NCBI RefSeq assembly: GCF_019801015.1
Contig: NZ_JAHVJZ010000006.1
Coordinates: 186,001 to 250,000 of the forward strand
DNA from: Marinobacter nauticus
GTDB taxonomy: Bacteria; Pseudomonadota; Gammaproteobacteria; Enterobacterales; Shewanellaceae
Direction: 5' to 3'
DNA: 64,000 nucleotides
Below are positions 15,854 through 24,803 of the stretch, piece after piece. A program made the position numbers and the translations under genes. Below the pieces are notes generated by a model, which saw nothing but the letters and a program-made list of their open reading frames with translations, was not told the DNA's origin and did no database searches. Numbering within the stretch: position 1 is the stretch's first letter; each line of letters begins with the position of its first letter.

Positions 15854-18520
15854 TTAGGCGTACAGCGGGTTTTGCTTGTCGGCATCGATGTTGAAACGAG
15901 CGATGGCTTCCGCCACCACGGCGTGGTCCAGCGTGCCTTTCTTGGCCAGCTCAGACAGGGCGGCAACCACCACGTAGCCGGCATCCACTTCGAAGTGACG
16001 ACGCAGGTTGGCGCGGCTGTCGGAACGGCCAAAGCCGTCGGTGCCCAGCACCTTGAAGCTTTCCGCCGGCACGAAGGCGCGGATCTGCTCTGCGTAGTTC
16101 TTCATGTAGTCGGTTGCGGCGATGGCCGGCTCGTCACCCAGCACGGCGGTCACGTAAGGAACGCGAGCCTGCTCGGAGGGGTGCAGCATGTTCCAGCGCT
16201 CTGCGTCCTGGCCGTCACGGGTCAGTTCGTTGAAAGAGGTCACGCTGAAGACGTCAGAGCCGATGCCGTAGTCGTCCGCCAGGATGCGGGCGGCTTCGCG
16301 CACCTGCATCATGATGGTGCCGGAGGAGAGCAGCTGTACCTTGGCCTTGTCGCCGGCGTAGCTTTCCAGCTTGTAGATGCCCTTACGGATGCCCTCTTCC
16401 ACACCTTCCGGCATCGCCGGCTGAGCGTAGTTTTCGTTCATCAGGGTCAGGTAGTAGAACACGTTCTCCTGAGCCGGGCCGTACATGCGCTTGATGCCGT
16501 CCTGCAGGATCACCGCCACTTCGTAGGCGAAGGTCGGATCGTAGCTGATGCAGTTCGGAATGGTGCCCGCCATGATGTGGCTGTGGCCATCTTCGTGCTG
16601 CAGACCTTCACCGTTCAGGGTGGTACGGCCTGCGGTGGCACCCAACAGGAAGCCACGGGCTTGTTGGTCACCCGCCATCCACGCCATATCGCCAACACGC
16701 TGGAAGCCGAACATGGAGTAGTAGATGTAGAACGGGATCATCGGCAGATCGTTGGTGCTGTAGGAGGTGGCTGCAGCGACCCAGGAGGACATGGCGCCCA
16801 ACTCATTGATCCCTTCCTGCAGTACCTGACCGTTGGTGGATTCCTTGTAGTAGGAAACCACGTCGCGGTCCTGCGGGGTGTAGGTCTGGCCTTTCGGGTT
16901 GTAGATACCGATTTGGCGGAACAGGCCTTCCATACCGAAAGTACGCGCTTCGTCAGCGATGATCGGCACGATGTTCTTACCGATGCCTTTGTCTTTCAGC
17001 AGAATGTTCAGTGCGCGGACAAAGCCCATGGTGGTGGAGATGTCGCGCTTTTGCTCGTCCAGCAGGCCCTGGAAGCTGTCCAGTTCCGGCAGAGCCAACT
17101 CTTCAGTGAAGTTCGGCAGACGCTGCGGGGTGTAGCCGTGCAGCGCTTCACGACGGGCGTGCAGGTAGCGGTACTCCGGGCTGTCCTGCTCCAACTTCAG
17201 GTAAGGCAGCTCCATCAGCTGCTCATCGGACACCAGATCTTTCAGGCCCAGACGGTCGCGCAGCTGGCGCACGTGCTCGGCGTTCATCTTCTTCACCTGG
17301 TGGGCGATGTTCATGCCTTCTGCTGCGCCACCCATGCCGTAACCTTTTACGGTCTTGGCCAGAATCACGGTGGGCTTGCCCTTGGTGTTCTTGGCGTTCA
17401 TGTAGGCAGCGTACAGCTTGGAGGAGGAGTGGCCACCACGCTGCAGGGCAAAGATTTCGTCGTCGGTCATGTCCGCCACCAGGGCAGCGGTTTCCGGGTA
17501 GCGACCAAAGAAGTGCTCACGCACGTAGGCGCCGTTCTTCGCTTTGTAGGTCTGGTAGTCGCCGTCGACGGTTTCGTTCATCAGCTGCAGCAGCTTGCCG
17601 GAGGTGTCTTTGGCCAGCAACTTGTCCCAGCCGTTGCCCCAGATCACTTTCACCACGTTCCAGCCAGCGCCTTTGAACAGGCCTTCCAGCTCCTGAATGA
17701 TCTTGCCGTTACCCATTACCGGGCCGTCCAGGCGCTGCAGGTTACAGTTGATCAGGAAGCAGAGGTTATCCAGGCCTTCGCGGGCGGCAAAGGAGAGCGC
17801 GCCGCGGGATTCCGGCTCATCCATCTCACCGTCACCCAGGAAAGCGTATACGCGCTGAGCGGAGGTGTCTTTCAGACCACGGCTGCCCAGGTACTTGAGG
17901 AAACGCGCCTGGTAGATGGAGCTGATCGGACCCAGACCCATGGAAACGGTGGGGAACTGCCAGAAGTCCGGCATCAGTTTCGGGTGCGGGTAAGAGGGGA
18001 TGCCTTTGCCGTCCACTTCCTGACGGAAGTTGTCCAGCTGCTCTTCGTTCAGACGGCCTTCAATAAAGGCGCGGGCGTAGATGCCGGGAGAGATGTGGCC
18101 CTGGTAGTAAACCAGGTCGCCGCCGTCCACCGCGTTGGGGGCGCGGAAGAAGTGGTTGAAGCCCACCTCGTAAAACGCTGCGGCGGACTGGTAAGAGGCC
18201 ATGTGGCCGCCAAGATCGAGATCCTTCTTGGAGGCACGCAGAACGATCATGATGGCGTTCCAGCGGATGATGGAACGGATGCGACGCTCAAGACTGCTGT
18301 CTCCGGGGTAAGCCGGCTCGTCCTTGGGAGCAATGGTATTGATGTAGTTGGTGGTGATGCCGGTGGGCAGATCAACGCCTTCATGCTTGGCTTTGCTGAT
18401 CATCTGCTCCAACAGGAATTGGGCCCGTTCGAGGCCATCCTCTTGCATCACAGCGGCCAGGGATTCCAGCCACTCCTGAGTTTCCTGCTTGTCTACGTCG
18501 TAATTCATCGGTTCTGACAT
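15854..18520 (-). CDS. aceE: Pyruvate dehydrogenase E1 component (homodimeric type)
   Basis: Thiamine-diphosphate enzyme that decarboxylates pyruvate and acetylates the lipoyl group of E2. It has 888 residues, the standard length for the homodimeric AceE class. The ThDP/Mg motif is visible as GDGEMDEPESRG followed by NLCFLINCNLQRLDG. The C-terminal half contains the transketolase-like pyrimidine-binding region. The ATG is followed by SEPMNYDVDKQETQEW, similar to the enterobacterial N-terminus. It lies 66 bases downstream of pdhR with no terminator between, so pdhR-aceE are likely co-transcribed and repressed by PdhR when pyruvate is scarce. Confidence 0.98.
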   Translation of the reverse strand: MSEPMNYDVDKQETQEWLESLAAVMQEDGLERAQFLLEQMISKAKHEGVDLPTGITTNYINTIAPKDEPAYPGDSSLERRIRSIIRWNAIMIVLRASKKDLDLGGHMASYQSAAAFYEVGFNHFFRAPNAVDGGDLVYYQGHISPGIYARAFIEGRLNEEQLDNFRQEVDGKGIPSYPHPKLMPDFWQFPTVSMGLGPISSIYQARFLKYLGSRGLKDTSAQRVYAFLGDGEMDEPESRGALSFAAREGLDNLCFLINCNLQRLDGPVMGNGKIIQELEGLFKGAGWNVVKVIWGNGWDKLLAKDTSGKLLQLMNETVDGDYQTYKAKNGAYVREHFFGRYPETAALVADMTDDEIFALQRGGHSSSKLYAAYMNAKNTKGKPTVILAKTVKGYGMGGAAEGMNIAHQVKKMNAEHVRQLRDRLGLKDLVSDEQLMELPYLKLEQDSPEYRYLHARREALHGYTPQRLPNFTEELALPELDSFQGLLDEQKRDISTTMGFVRALNILLKDKGIGKNIVPIIADEARTFGMEGLFRQIGIYNPKGQTYTPQDRDVVSYYKESTNGQVLQEGINELGAMSSWVAAATSYSTNDLPMIPFYIYYSMFGFQRVGDMAWMAGDQQARGFLLGATAGRTTLNGEGLQHEDGHSHIMAGTIPNCISYDPTFAYEVAVILQDGIKRMYGPAQENVFYYLTLMNENYAQPAMPEGVEEGIRKGIYKLESYAGDKAKVQLLSSGTIMMQVREAARILADDYGIGSDVFSVTSFNELTRDGQDAERWNMLHPSEQARVPYVTAVLGDEPAIAATDYMKNYAEQIRAFVPAESFKVLGTDGFGRSDSRANLRRHFEVDAGYVVVAALSELAKKGTLDHAVVAEAIARFNIDADKQNPLYA

Positions 18521-18586
18521 GACTGTCTCTCACCATTGTTGCTTGTGATTGAGGGCCCTGTCCCGGGCCTTAGTCGATGACGACCT

Positions 18587-19342
18587 TTATAGGTCGTTTC
18601 GCATTCTTCGCAGACTCCGCTGCTGCCGGCTGTCCTCTTGACGGACCTCCAGCGTAACCTCTTCGATGTAAGCCAGGTGGTCGTTAGACGCCCGCCGGGC
18701 CAGTTCTGGATCCCGCTTCAGTATCGCTTCCAGCAGCGCCTCACGGTGGGTGTTGGCCACTTCAGAGGAGCGCTCACGGCGATACAGCAATTCCAGGTTC
18801 TCCGCCACGTTACGCACCAGCAGGGGCGTCAGGCTGAGCACCAGGTGAAGCATCGCCACGTTGTGGGAGGCTTCGGCAATGCTGCGGTAGAAATCCACGA
18901 TCGCCTGGGCTTCCGCCTCGGTGTCACCCTGGACCGACTTGATGGTGTCCATCTTCTGACGCATCTGAGCGTGGTCAGCGTCGGTGCCGCGGGCGGCGGC
19001 GTAGTAAGCCATCATGCCTTCTGTGGCATAACGGAATTCCAGCAGGTCGTACTGAGACTCCGGGTTACTCGCCAGCAGTTCCACCAGGGGATCCGCCAGA
19101 CTGTTCCATAGCTGCTGTTTGACGTATGTCCCACCGCCCTGACGTCGGGTCAGTACCCCTTTGGCTTCCAGTTTCTGGATCGCTTCTCGTAACGAGGGGC
19201 GGGAGACTTCAAACTGCACCGCCAGCTCACGCTCCGGCGGCAATTTCTGGCCGGGCTTCAGGCTGCCTTCCAGAATCATCTTTTCGAGTTCTTTCAAGAT
19301 GACATCGGACAGCTTGGGCTGGTTGATTCTACGGTAGGTCAT
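18587..19342 (-). CDS. pdhR: Pyruvate-sensing transcriptional repressor PdhR (GntR/FadR family)
   Basis: Regulator of 251 residues. An N-terminal winged helix (about 8-75: LSDVILKELEKMI, PGQKLPPERELA, VSRPSLREAIQKLEAKG) is typical of GntR proteins, and an all-helical FCD ligand domain follows (about 90-225). In E. coli PdhR is released from its operator by pyruvate. Its place immediately before aceE-aceF-lpdA and a near-consensus PdhR box 36 bases upstream of its own ATG support autoregulation and control of the operon. In E. coli aroP lies between ampE and pdhR; here it is absent. Confidence 0.95.
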   Translation of the reverse strand: MTYRRINQPKLSDVILKELEKMILEGSLKPGQKLPPERELAVQFEVSRPSLREAIQKLEAKGVLTRRQGGGTYVKQQLWNSLADPLVELLASNPESQYDLLEFRYATEGMMAYYAAARGTDADHAQMRQKMDTIKSVQGDTEAEAQAIVDFYRSIAEASHNVAMLHLVLSLTPLLVRNVAENLELLYRRERSSEVANTHREALLEAILKRDPELARRASNDHLAYIEEVTLEVRQEDSRQQRSLRRMRNDL

Positions 19343-19377
19343 GGATTTCGTTATCCGTTCGTTAACTAAATTTGTTA

Positions 19378-19392
19378 ATTGGTATGACCATT
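19378..19392 (-). promoter_or_regulatory. PdhR operator
   Basis: ATTGGT-ATG-ACCATT matches the published PdhR consensus ATTGGTNNNACCAAT at eleven of twelve fixed positions. It sits just downstream of the predicted pdhR promoter, the same relative position as in E. coli. Confidence 0.75.
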
Positions 19393-19406
19393 GAGAAGCT
19401 GCAGGG

Positions 19407-19436
19407 AATGTAGCAGATCACACAATGGCATGGCAA
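19407..19436 (-). promoter_or_regulatory. Probable pdhR-aceEF-lpdA promoter
   Basis: On the minus strand TTGCCA (19431-19436) and TACATT (19407-19412) are separated by 18 bases, with the PdhR box overlapping the early transcribed region. Confidence 0.5.
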
Positions 19437-19548
19437 CAAGTATGATGCGCCTCACAGAACCCGCCTCACCGTGATGAGGCGCAGTTTTAGACAGCAGGCT
19501 GTTAGTTTGACCAAGAGGTCAGACCAAATTGTGAGTGATTTCACTCAA

Positions 19549-20400
19549 TTAATGGATCACGCCGAAGATGGTGAGCAGTGACACCACCACCAGCAGCAAA
19601 ATGAAATTTCTTTTCGCCAGTTTCAGCAGCGCCAGAGTCGGCTGAATGCACAGCGGCTCTCCGCTGGTTTCCGGCACCTCTTCCGCCGCCAGCGCCACTT
19701 CGGTGATCATCTTCCTCGGATCCGCCAGTGGGTCCAGCACTTTGGGCACCAGTACCGGGGCCGCTTTGCTGAAGTGCCCGGACAGGGCAAACCCCAGCGC
19801 CACGATGCGGGCCGGAATCCAGTCCAGCAACTTGAGCAGCGGTGCCACCCAGGGTCGACGGCAATCCTGTGCGGCAAAATGATCATGGTAGGCGCGAACC
19901 GTGCAGTAAAGCGTGGCCATCGCCGGGCCCAGTAACACGTAATACAACGCCACCGCCGCATAAAAGCGGTAGTTCAGCCAGGCGCTGAGCTGGCCCATAC
20001 GCTGACCCAGCTCTTCCTCCGTGGCCGCCTGCATGGCGTCACTTTCGTCGAGTCGGTCGGCATGCAACATGGCGCTCTCTTTATCACCACGACGTGCGGC
20101 TTCAAGATACTGCCTAAAGCGCTGACGCAAAGGCCCGTGGCCAAACAGCACCAGGCCCACGGCGATCCAAAGCGCCAGATGAAGCACCCCGAACCAGACA
20201 CCGGCCAGCAGTTTCTGGGCGGTCCAGACCAGCAGGGCAGGCAGCACCAGCGTGACCACCATCTTGGCCCCGCTGCGCAAAGCCTGATCGTCGAACATGA
20301 TGCGTCGGTAACGCTCAAACCAGCGCTCAAACTGACAGGCTTCCGCCACCAGGCGCATTCGCTCTGCCAGCAAAACCACGATCAATGAAAACAGGGCCAT
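19549..20400 (-). CDS. ampE: AmpE family membrane protein
   Basis: Inner membrane protein of 283 residues, paired with AmpD throughout gammaproteobacteria. It begins MALFSLIVVLLAERMRL and shows four to five hydrophobic segments, including one near 49-65 (LVLPALLVWTA) and a C-terminal one (FILLLVVVSLLTIF). AmpE was proposed as a sensory partner in beta-lactamase induction, but its biochemical role remains unsettled. Its ATG overlaps the ampD stop by one base, so translation is probably coupled. A GCGCCTCA / TGAGGCGC inverted repeat (19450-19483) lies between it and pdhR, without a T-tract. Confidence 0.9.
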   Translation of the reverse strand: MALFSLIVVLLAERMRLVAEACQFERWFERYRRIMFDDQALRSGAKMVVTLVLPALLVWTAQKLLAGVWFGVLHLALWIAVGLVLFGHGPLRQRFRQYLEAARRGDKESAMLHADRLDESDAMQAATEEELGQRMGQLSAWLNYRFYAAVALYYVLLGPAMATLYCTVRAYHDHFAAQDCRRPWVAPLLKLLDWIPARIVALGFALSGHFSKAAPVLVPKVLDPLADPRKMITEVALAAEEVPETSGEPLCIQPTLALLKLAKRNFILLLVVVSLLTIFGVIH

Positions 20401-20999
20401 CAGCAGTCCTTATCCAGTAACGCGTGAAACAGTGTCCAGTCGAAAGCGGGTCCAGGATCCGTCTTGCGACCGGGGGCAATATCACAGTGCCCGACGATCC
20501 GCTCCCGGGTCAGCAAAGGATACTGCCGGAGCAGGGCATGAGTCACGCTTACAAGCGCCTGATATTGAACGAGGTTATAAGGTGAATCATCGGTGCCTTC
20601 CAGCTCGATGCCAATGGAATAATCGTTGCAGCCAGGGCGCCCCTCATATTCACTGACACCGGCGTGCCAGGCACGGCGCTCAAACGGCACAAACTGAGTG
20701 ATGCGGCCATCCCGGCGGATCAGCAAATGCGCAGACACCTCAAGCCCTCGCACCTCACTCAGAGCGGGAAAGTCCGGCTGCACACAGCCCAGAAACAGCT
20801 GCTGTATATAAGGTGCCCCATAGAGGCCGGGAGGCAGGGTGATGTTGTGAATCACCAGTAAACTGATGTCAGTGGGGTCGGGGCGGGCACCCTGAAAGGG
20901 CGAGAAACAGTGGTAAGCCTGCTCCAGCCAACGGCCGCCAGGCTCAATCGTTATCAGGCTTGATGGGCAGGGATCCCCATCCGGGGGACAGATCGCCAT
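20400..20999 (-). CDS. ampD: 1,6-anhydro-N-acetylmuramyl-L-alanine amidase
   Basis: Zinc amidase of cell wall recycling in the cytosol. It cuts the peptide from anhydro-muropeptides and thereby limits the AmpR inducer. The 199-residue protein has the Amidase_2 zinc ligands: histidine in LVIHNITLPP, histidine in ERRAWHAGVS, and the late His/Asp in GHCDIAPGRKTDPGPAFDW. SIGIELEGTD is the usual conserved strand. The frame stays open upstream to 21104, but that would run into the divergent protease gene, and the ATG at 20999 gives a family-like N-terminus. The ribosome site is weak, so the exact start is uncertain. Confidence 0.93.
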   Translation of the reverse strand: MAICPPDGDPCPSSLITIEPGGRWLEQAYHCFSPFQGARPDPTDISLLVIHNITLPPGLYGAPYIQQLFLGCVQPDFPALSEVRGLEVSAHLLIRRDGRITQFVPFERRAWHAGVSEYEGRPGCNDYSIGIELEGTDDSPYNLVQYQALVSVTHALLRQYPLLTRERIVGHCDIAPGRKTDPGPAFDWTLFHALLDKDC

Positions 21000-21068
21000 G
21001 GAAAAAGCGGTCTCACTCGCGAATAATGTGACAAGGCAAGACTTTAGCAGGAAGGCAGGACGCGTACC

Positions 21069-21584
21069 ATGGCCACCCCTCCAACTCCCCGTCGCTACGG
21101 CCAAACTCTCTTTGTTTTGGCCTGGTTAGTGCTGGCCGCCCTGCTCTATCTCTACTTCGACAGCAAACTCAGCCGCCAATATAATCCCAACCAGCGGGTC
21201 GCCAGTGACGTCAGCGGCGAAGCCGTCGCGATCAATCTGCTGCGCAACCGCCAGGGACACTACGTCGCTTCCGGCCTGATCAACGGTCATGAGGTGGTGA
21301 TGATGGTGGACACCGGCGCCACCCGAATCTCGATTCCGGAATCCGTGGCGCAACGGTTGTCACTGCCGAAGGGCCAGCCCTATCCGGTGGAGACGGCCAA
21401 CGGAACGGTTACCGTCTGGCACACCCGAATCGACCGACTCTCCATTGGTGCCCTGACATTGTATGATTTGGACGCCAACATTAATCCCGGCCTCGGGGAC
21501 AGCACCATTCTGCTCGGCATGAACGCCCTGAAGGATTTGGAGCTGGTCCAGCGGGGGGACACTCTCACGTTAAGGAAGTACTGA
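21069..21584 (+). CDS. Membrane-anchored retropepsin-like aspartic protease
   Basis: The 171-residue protein has one N-terminal transmembrane helix (about 13-30, LFVLAWLVLAALLYLYF). A periplasmic domain follows with the single-copy aspartic protease signature VDTGATRISIP, catalytic Asp81, and a later ILLGMNAL flap-end strand. This matches the bacterial clan AA protease family (TIGR02281), which acts as a dimer like retroviral proteases. Substrates are unknown. It is divergent from ampD and ends six bases before nadC, so it is probably the first gene of a two-gene operon. Confidence 0.85.
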   Translation: MATPPTPRRYGQTLFVLAWLVLAALLYLYFDSKLSRQYNPNQRVASDVSGEAVAINLLRNRQGHYVASGLINGHEVVMMVDTGATRISIPESVAQRLSLPKGQPYPVETANGTVTVWHTRIDRLSIGALTLYDLDANINPGLGDSTILLGMNALKDLELVQRGDTLTLRKY

Positions 21585-22448
<864 letters not shown>

Positions 22449-22500
22449 CCATATTTTCGCCTTGGCCACTTATCCATCAAGTCGTCAATAAATCCACGCA

Positions 22501-22536
22501 CAGCGTCGTCAAATTGGCGGCGCTGTTTTATTTTTG
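22501..22536 (+). terminator. Terminator downstream of nadC
   Basis: Ten-base stem CAGCGTCGTC / GGCGGCGCTG (two G-T pairs) with an AAATT loop, followed by TTTTATTTTTG. It separates nadC from the pilus genes. Confidence 0.8.
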
Positions 22537-22592
22537 TCACTTTTCACTCCTAACAACACCACAATTGCCTTTTTGTAGCGGCCTGAACGCAT

Positions 22593-22686
22593 TTGCGCTT
22601 TGATCAATAAACAATATGTACTAACTTAGATAACGAGCGGCCTGTGGTGTGACCCGGTGCTGCCGGGGGACAAAGGCCAGGACTGG
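22593..22686 (+). promoter_or_regulatory. pilA promoter candidate and structured leader
   Basis: TTGCGC (22593-22598) and TATGTA (22615-22620) with a 16-base spacer could be a sigma-70 promoter. The leader then folds as an outer stem GGCCT / AGGCC (22639-22643 with 22674-22678) enclosing CCCGG / CCGGG (22653-22667). The same downstream bases can instead pair as GCCA / TGGC (22676-22687). No RpoN -24/-12 site of correct spacing was found. Two mutually exclusive folds are seen in sequence; a switching role is inference. Confidence 0.35.
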
Positions 22687-22719
22687 CGACCAATGACATT
22701 TGCTATGGAGAGACAACCC

Positions 22720-23136
22720 ATGACCCGCCAAGTACGTAAACAACAGGGTTTCACCCTGATCGAACTGATGATCGTAGTAGCCATTGTCGGCATTCTGGCG
22801 GCTGTGGCCCTGCCGGCGTACAACAACTACGTGAAAAAGTCCCGTTTTGCTGAGATCAATGCCGTTGCATCTGGCTTCAAGGTTTCCGTATTGGAGTGCT
22901 ACCACAACCTTGGAACTTTTGCTGGATGCGACGCCGGTGCCGAAGGTATCCCGGCCCTGCCATCCGCAACTGATAATTTCACTCAAACCGGCTCTAGCGT
23001 TGATGAAGGTGTAATTACTCTGGTCGGCACTACGGCTGCTGGCGGCTGGACCACCATTCTGACTCCAACAGCGGCAGGTGGTTCTGTTACATGGGCTCAA
23101 ACCGGGTCCTGTGAAGCTGCCAATGCATGTAAATAA
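22720..23136 (+). CDS. pilA: Type IVa major pilin
   Basis: Prepilin of 138 residues. The short basic leader MTRQVRKQQG is cut before Phe11, and FTLIELMIVVAIVGILAAVALPAY is the conserved hydrophobic helix, with Glu15 as mature Glu5. The variable globular part has Cys60, Cys70, Cys131 and Cys137; the last pair bounds a short C-terminal loop. The middle is rich in Ser, Thr and Gly (about 82-130), a possible target for O-glycosylation by the nearby PglL-type enzyme. The ATG at 22720 has GGAGAG seven bases upstream. An upstream extension is open but would destroy the leader peptide logic. Confidence 0.93.
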   Translation: MTRQVRKQQGFTLIELMIVVAIVGILAAVALPAYNNYVKKSRFAEINAVASGFKVSVLECYHNLGTFAGCDAGAEGIPALPSATDNFTQTGSSVDEGVITLVGTTAAGGWTTILTPTAAGGSVTWAQTGSCEAANACK

Positions 23137-23143
23137 TTCGATA

Positions 23144-23186
23144 AACAGAGCGGCCCACCGGGGCCGCTCTGTTGTTTATTTTTTAT
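23144..23186 (+). terminator. Strong terminator between pilA and pilB
   Basis: Thirteen-base stem AACAGAGCGGCCC with its complement, a three-to-four-base loop, then GTTTATTTTTTAT. It would leave most transcripts carrying pilA alone. The pilB ATG follows at 23187. Confidence 0.9.
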
Positions 23187-24773
23187 ATGAATGACAAGAA
23201 CTCGACTTATCTCCCTGCCGATAAAGAGCATCCCAAAAGCTTTTCCTCATCAGGGTTTGGCATCCCCTCATTTGATATCAGCCAACTGAGTTTAGATTCC
23301 ATTCCCGAATATATTCTCAACCTAAAACTGATTGAGAAGCACCGCGCTGTCCCGGTTTCTGTTCGCGACAATAGGTTGGTTATTGCCACCTCAGATCCTG
23401 ATAACATCAGTATTCTCGAAGAGTTTCAGTTTAACCTCGGCCTTCATGCGGAATCGATTGTTGTTAATGCCGAGGCACTTGATTTAGTCATAAGCAAACT
23501 CCTAGAGGAAGACCTGGATCAGCTTGCACTAACAGAGGAAGATCAAGATCTCTTGGCAGGAGTTGATGCTGTCGAGGAAAAACCCCAAGACTATAATGAG
23601 TCATCAGACGATGCCCCCATCGTCGTTTTCCTTAATAAAATCATGACGGAAGCCATTCGAAAAGGCGCTTCCGATCTGCATTTTGAACCCTATGAAAATG
23701 AATATCGGATCCGCTTTCGTATCGATGGCATGCTGCATACCGTCAATACCCCTCCGGTCAGCTTAGGGCCCCGTATTGCCGCCCGCATTAAGGTGATGTC
23801 CAAGCTGGATCTGGCCGAGCGACGCCTGCCTCAGGACGGCCGCATTAAGCTGAAGGTCGGTCAGAAAACCATGATCGACTTCCGGGTGTCCACCCTGCCC
23901 ACCCTCTATGGGGAAAAGGTGGTGATGCGGATCCTGGATTCCTCCGCCGCCAAACTGAATATCGATATTCTGGGCTTCAGCGACGAGCAGAAAGCGCTGT
24001 ATCAGGCCAACCTGGCCCGTCCCCAGGGGATGATTCTGGTTACCGGTCCCACCGGTTCCGGTAAGACGGTTTCCCTCTATACCGGCCTCAATATCCTCAA
24101 TACCGAAGAGCGCAATATCTCCACCGCCGAGGATCCGGTGGAGATCAACCTGCCAGGCATCAACCAGGTGCAGATCCACCCGAAAGCGGGCCTGACCTTT
24201 GCCTCCGCCCTGCGCGCTTTTTTGCGGCAGGATCCGGACATCGTGATGGTGGGTGAAATCCGGGATCTGGAGACCGCCGAGATTGCGGTAAAAGCGGCAC
24301 AAACCGGCCACCTGGTGCTGTCGACCCTGCACACCAACTCCGCCGCCGAGACCCTGACCCGACTGCTCAATATGGGCGTACCCGCCTACAACATTGCCAG
24401 TTCGGTCAATCTGATTATGGCCCAGCGCCTGTGCCGTAAGCTTTGCCCCAAATGCAAAGAACCGGAATCGATCCCCCAGGAAGAGCTAGTGCGTGAGGGC
24501 TTCAGCTATGAGCAGCTGGCCAACCGGCCAGTGCTCTACCGAGCGAAAGGCTGCGAGCACTGCACCGATGGCTATAAGGGCCGGGTCGGCCTCTATGAAC
24601 TATTACCAATGAAGAAAGAGATTGCCGACAGCATTATGGCTGGTGCTTCCTCAATCGAACTGGAAGCACAAGCAACTGCAGCTGGCATGGTTAGTCTGCG
24701 CCGTTCTGGCCTACAAAAAGTGCTGGATGGCATCACATCACTTTCAGAAGTGAATCGGGTCACCAACCATTAA
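23187..24773 (+). CDS. pilB: Type IV pilus extension ATPase
   Basis: Cytoplasmic hexameric motor that drives pilin polymerisation, 528 residues. A short GspE-type N-terminal domain (about 30-105, [16 protein letters not shown]) precedes the ATPase core, with Walker A GPTGSGKT at 287-294, the Asp box, Walker B ([12 protein letters not shown]) and the His box (HTNSA). A CRKLCPKC ... GCEHC tetracysteine zinc site lies near 416-456. It is shorter than the roughly 560-570 residues common for PilB because the N-terminal region is reduced. The ATG directly follows the terminator T-tract and has no Shine-Dalgarno. No other plausible in-frame start exists downstream before the core. Residues 1-150 are encoded by AT-richer DNA than the core. 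Confidence 0.93.
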   Translation: MNDKNSTYLPADKEHPKSFSSSGFGIPSFDISQLSLDSIPEYILNLKLIEKHRAVPVSVRDNRLVIATSDPDNISILEEFQFNLGLHAESIVVNAEALDLVISKLLEEDLDQLALTEEDQDLLAGVDAVEEKPQDYNESSDDAPIVVFLNKIMTEAIRKGASDLHFEPYENEYRIRFRIDGMLHTVNTPPVSLGPRIAARIKVMSKLDLAERRLPQDGRIKLKVGQKTMIDFRVSTLPTLYGEKVVMRILDSSAAKLNIDILGFSDEQKALYQANLARPQGMILVTGPTGSGKTVSLYTGLNILNTEERNISTAEDPVEINLPGINQVQIHPKAGLTFASALRAFLRQDPDIVMVGEIRDLETAEIAVKAAQTGHLVLSTLHTNSAAETLTRLLNMGVPAYNIASSVNLIMAQRLCRKLCPKCKEPESIPQEELVREGFSYEQLANRPVLYRAKGCEHCTDGYKGRVGLYELLPMKKEIADSIMAGASSIELEAQATAAGMVSLRRSGLQKVLDGITSLSEVNRVTNH

Positions 24774-24803
24774 TCGCTCTTTCAACTCAGGGAGGAGTTG
24801 TCA

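Noticed and set aside
15028-15894. Repetitive open frame opposite the lipoyl domains of aceF, resembling a tandem-repeat surface protein
   Set aside because: The repeats are the reverse complement of the three lipoyl domains, with no independent start signal.
15872-18517. Open frame of 881 codons opposite aceE
   Set aside because: Same explanation as for acnB: the sense strand is a complete, highly conserved AceE, and the antisense product has no recognisable domain.
20400-21104. Longer AmpD with 35 extra N-terminal residues
   Set aside because: The extension would overlap the divergent protease coding start and has no counterpart in the family.
22639-22700. Canonical GEMM-I cyclic di-GMP riboswitch in the pilA leader
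   Set aside because: A GGGACAAAGGCC string recalls part of the motif, but the GNRA loop and the GGTAGC...GTTACC helix are missing. Only a general structured leader is claimed.
22630-22720. RpoN (sigma-54) promoter for pilA
   Set aside because: TGG ... TGC pairs exist at 22645-22660 and 22685-22704, but their spacing is wrong for a -24/-12 element (eleven and fifteen bases instead of ten between GG and GC).
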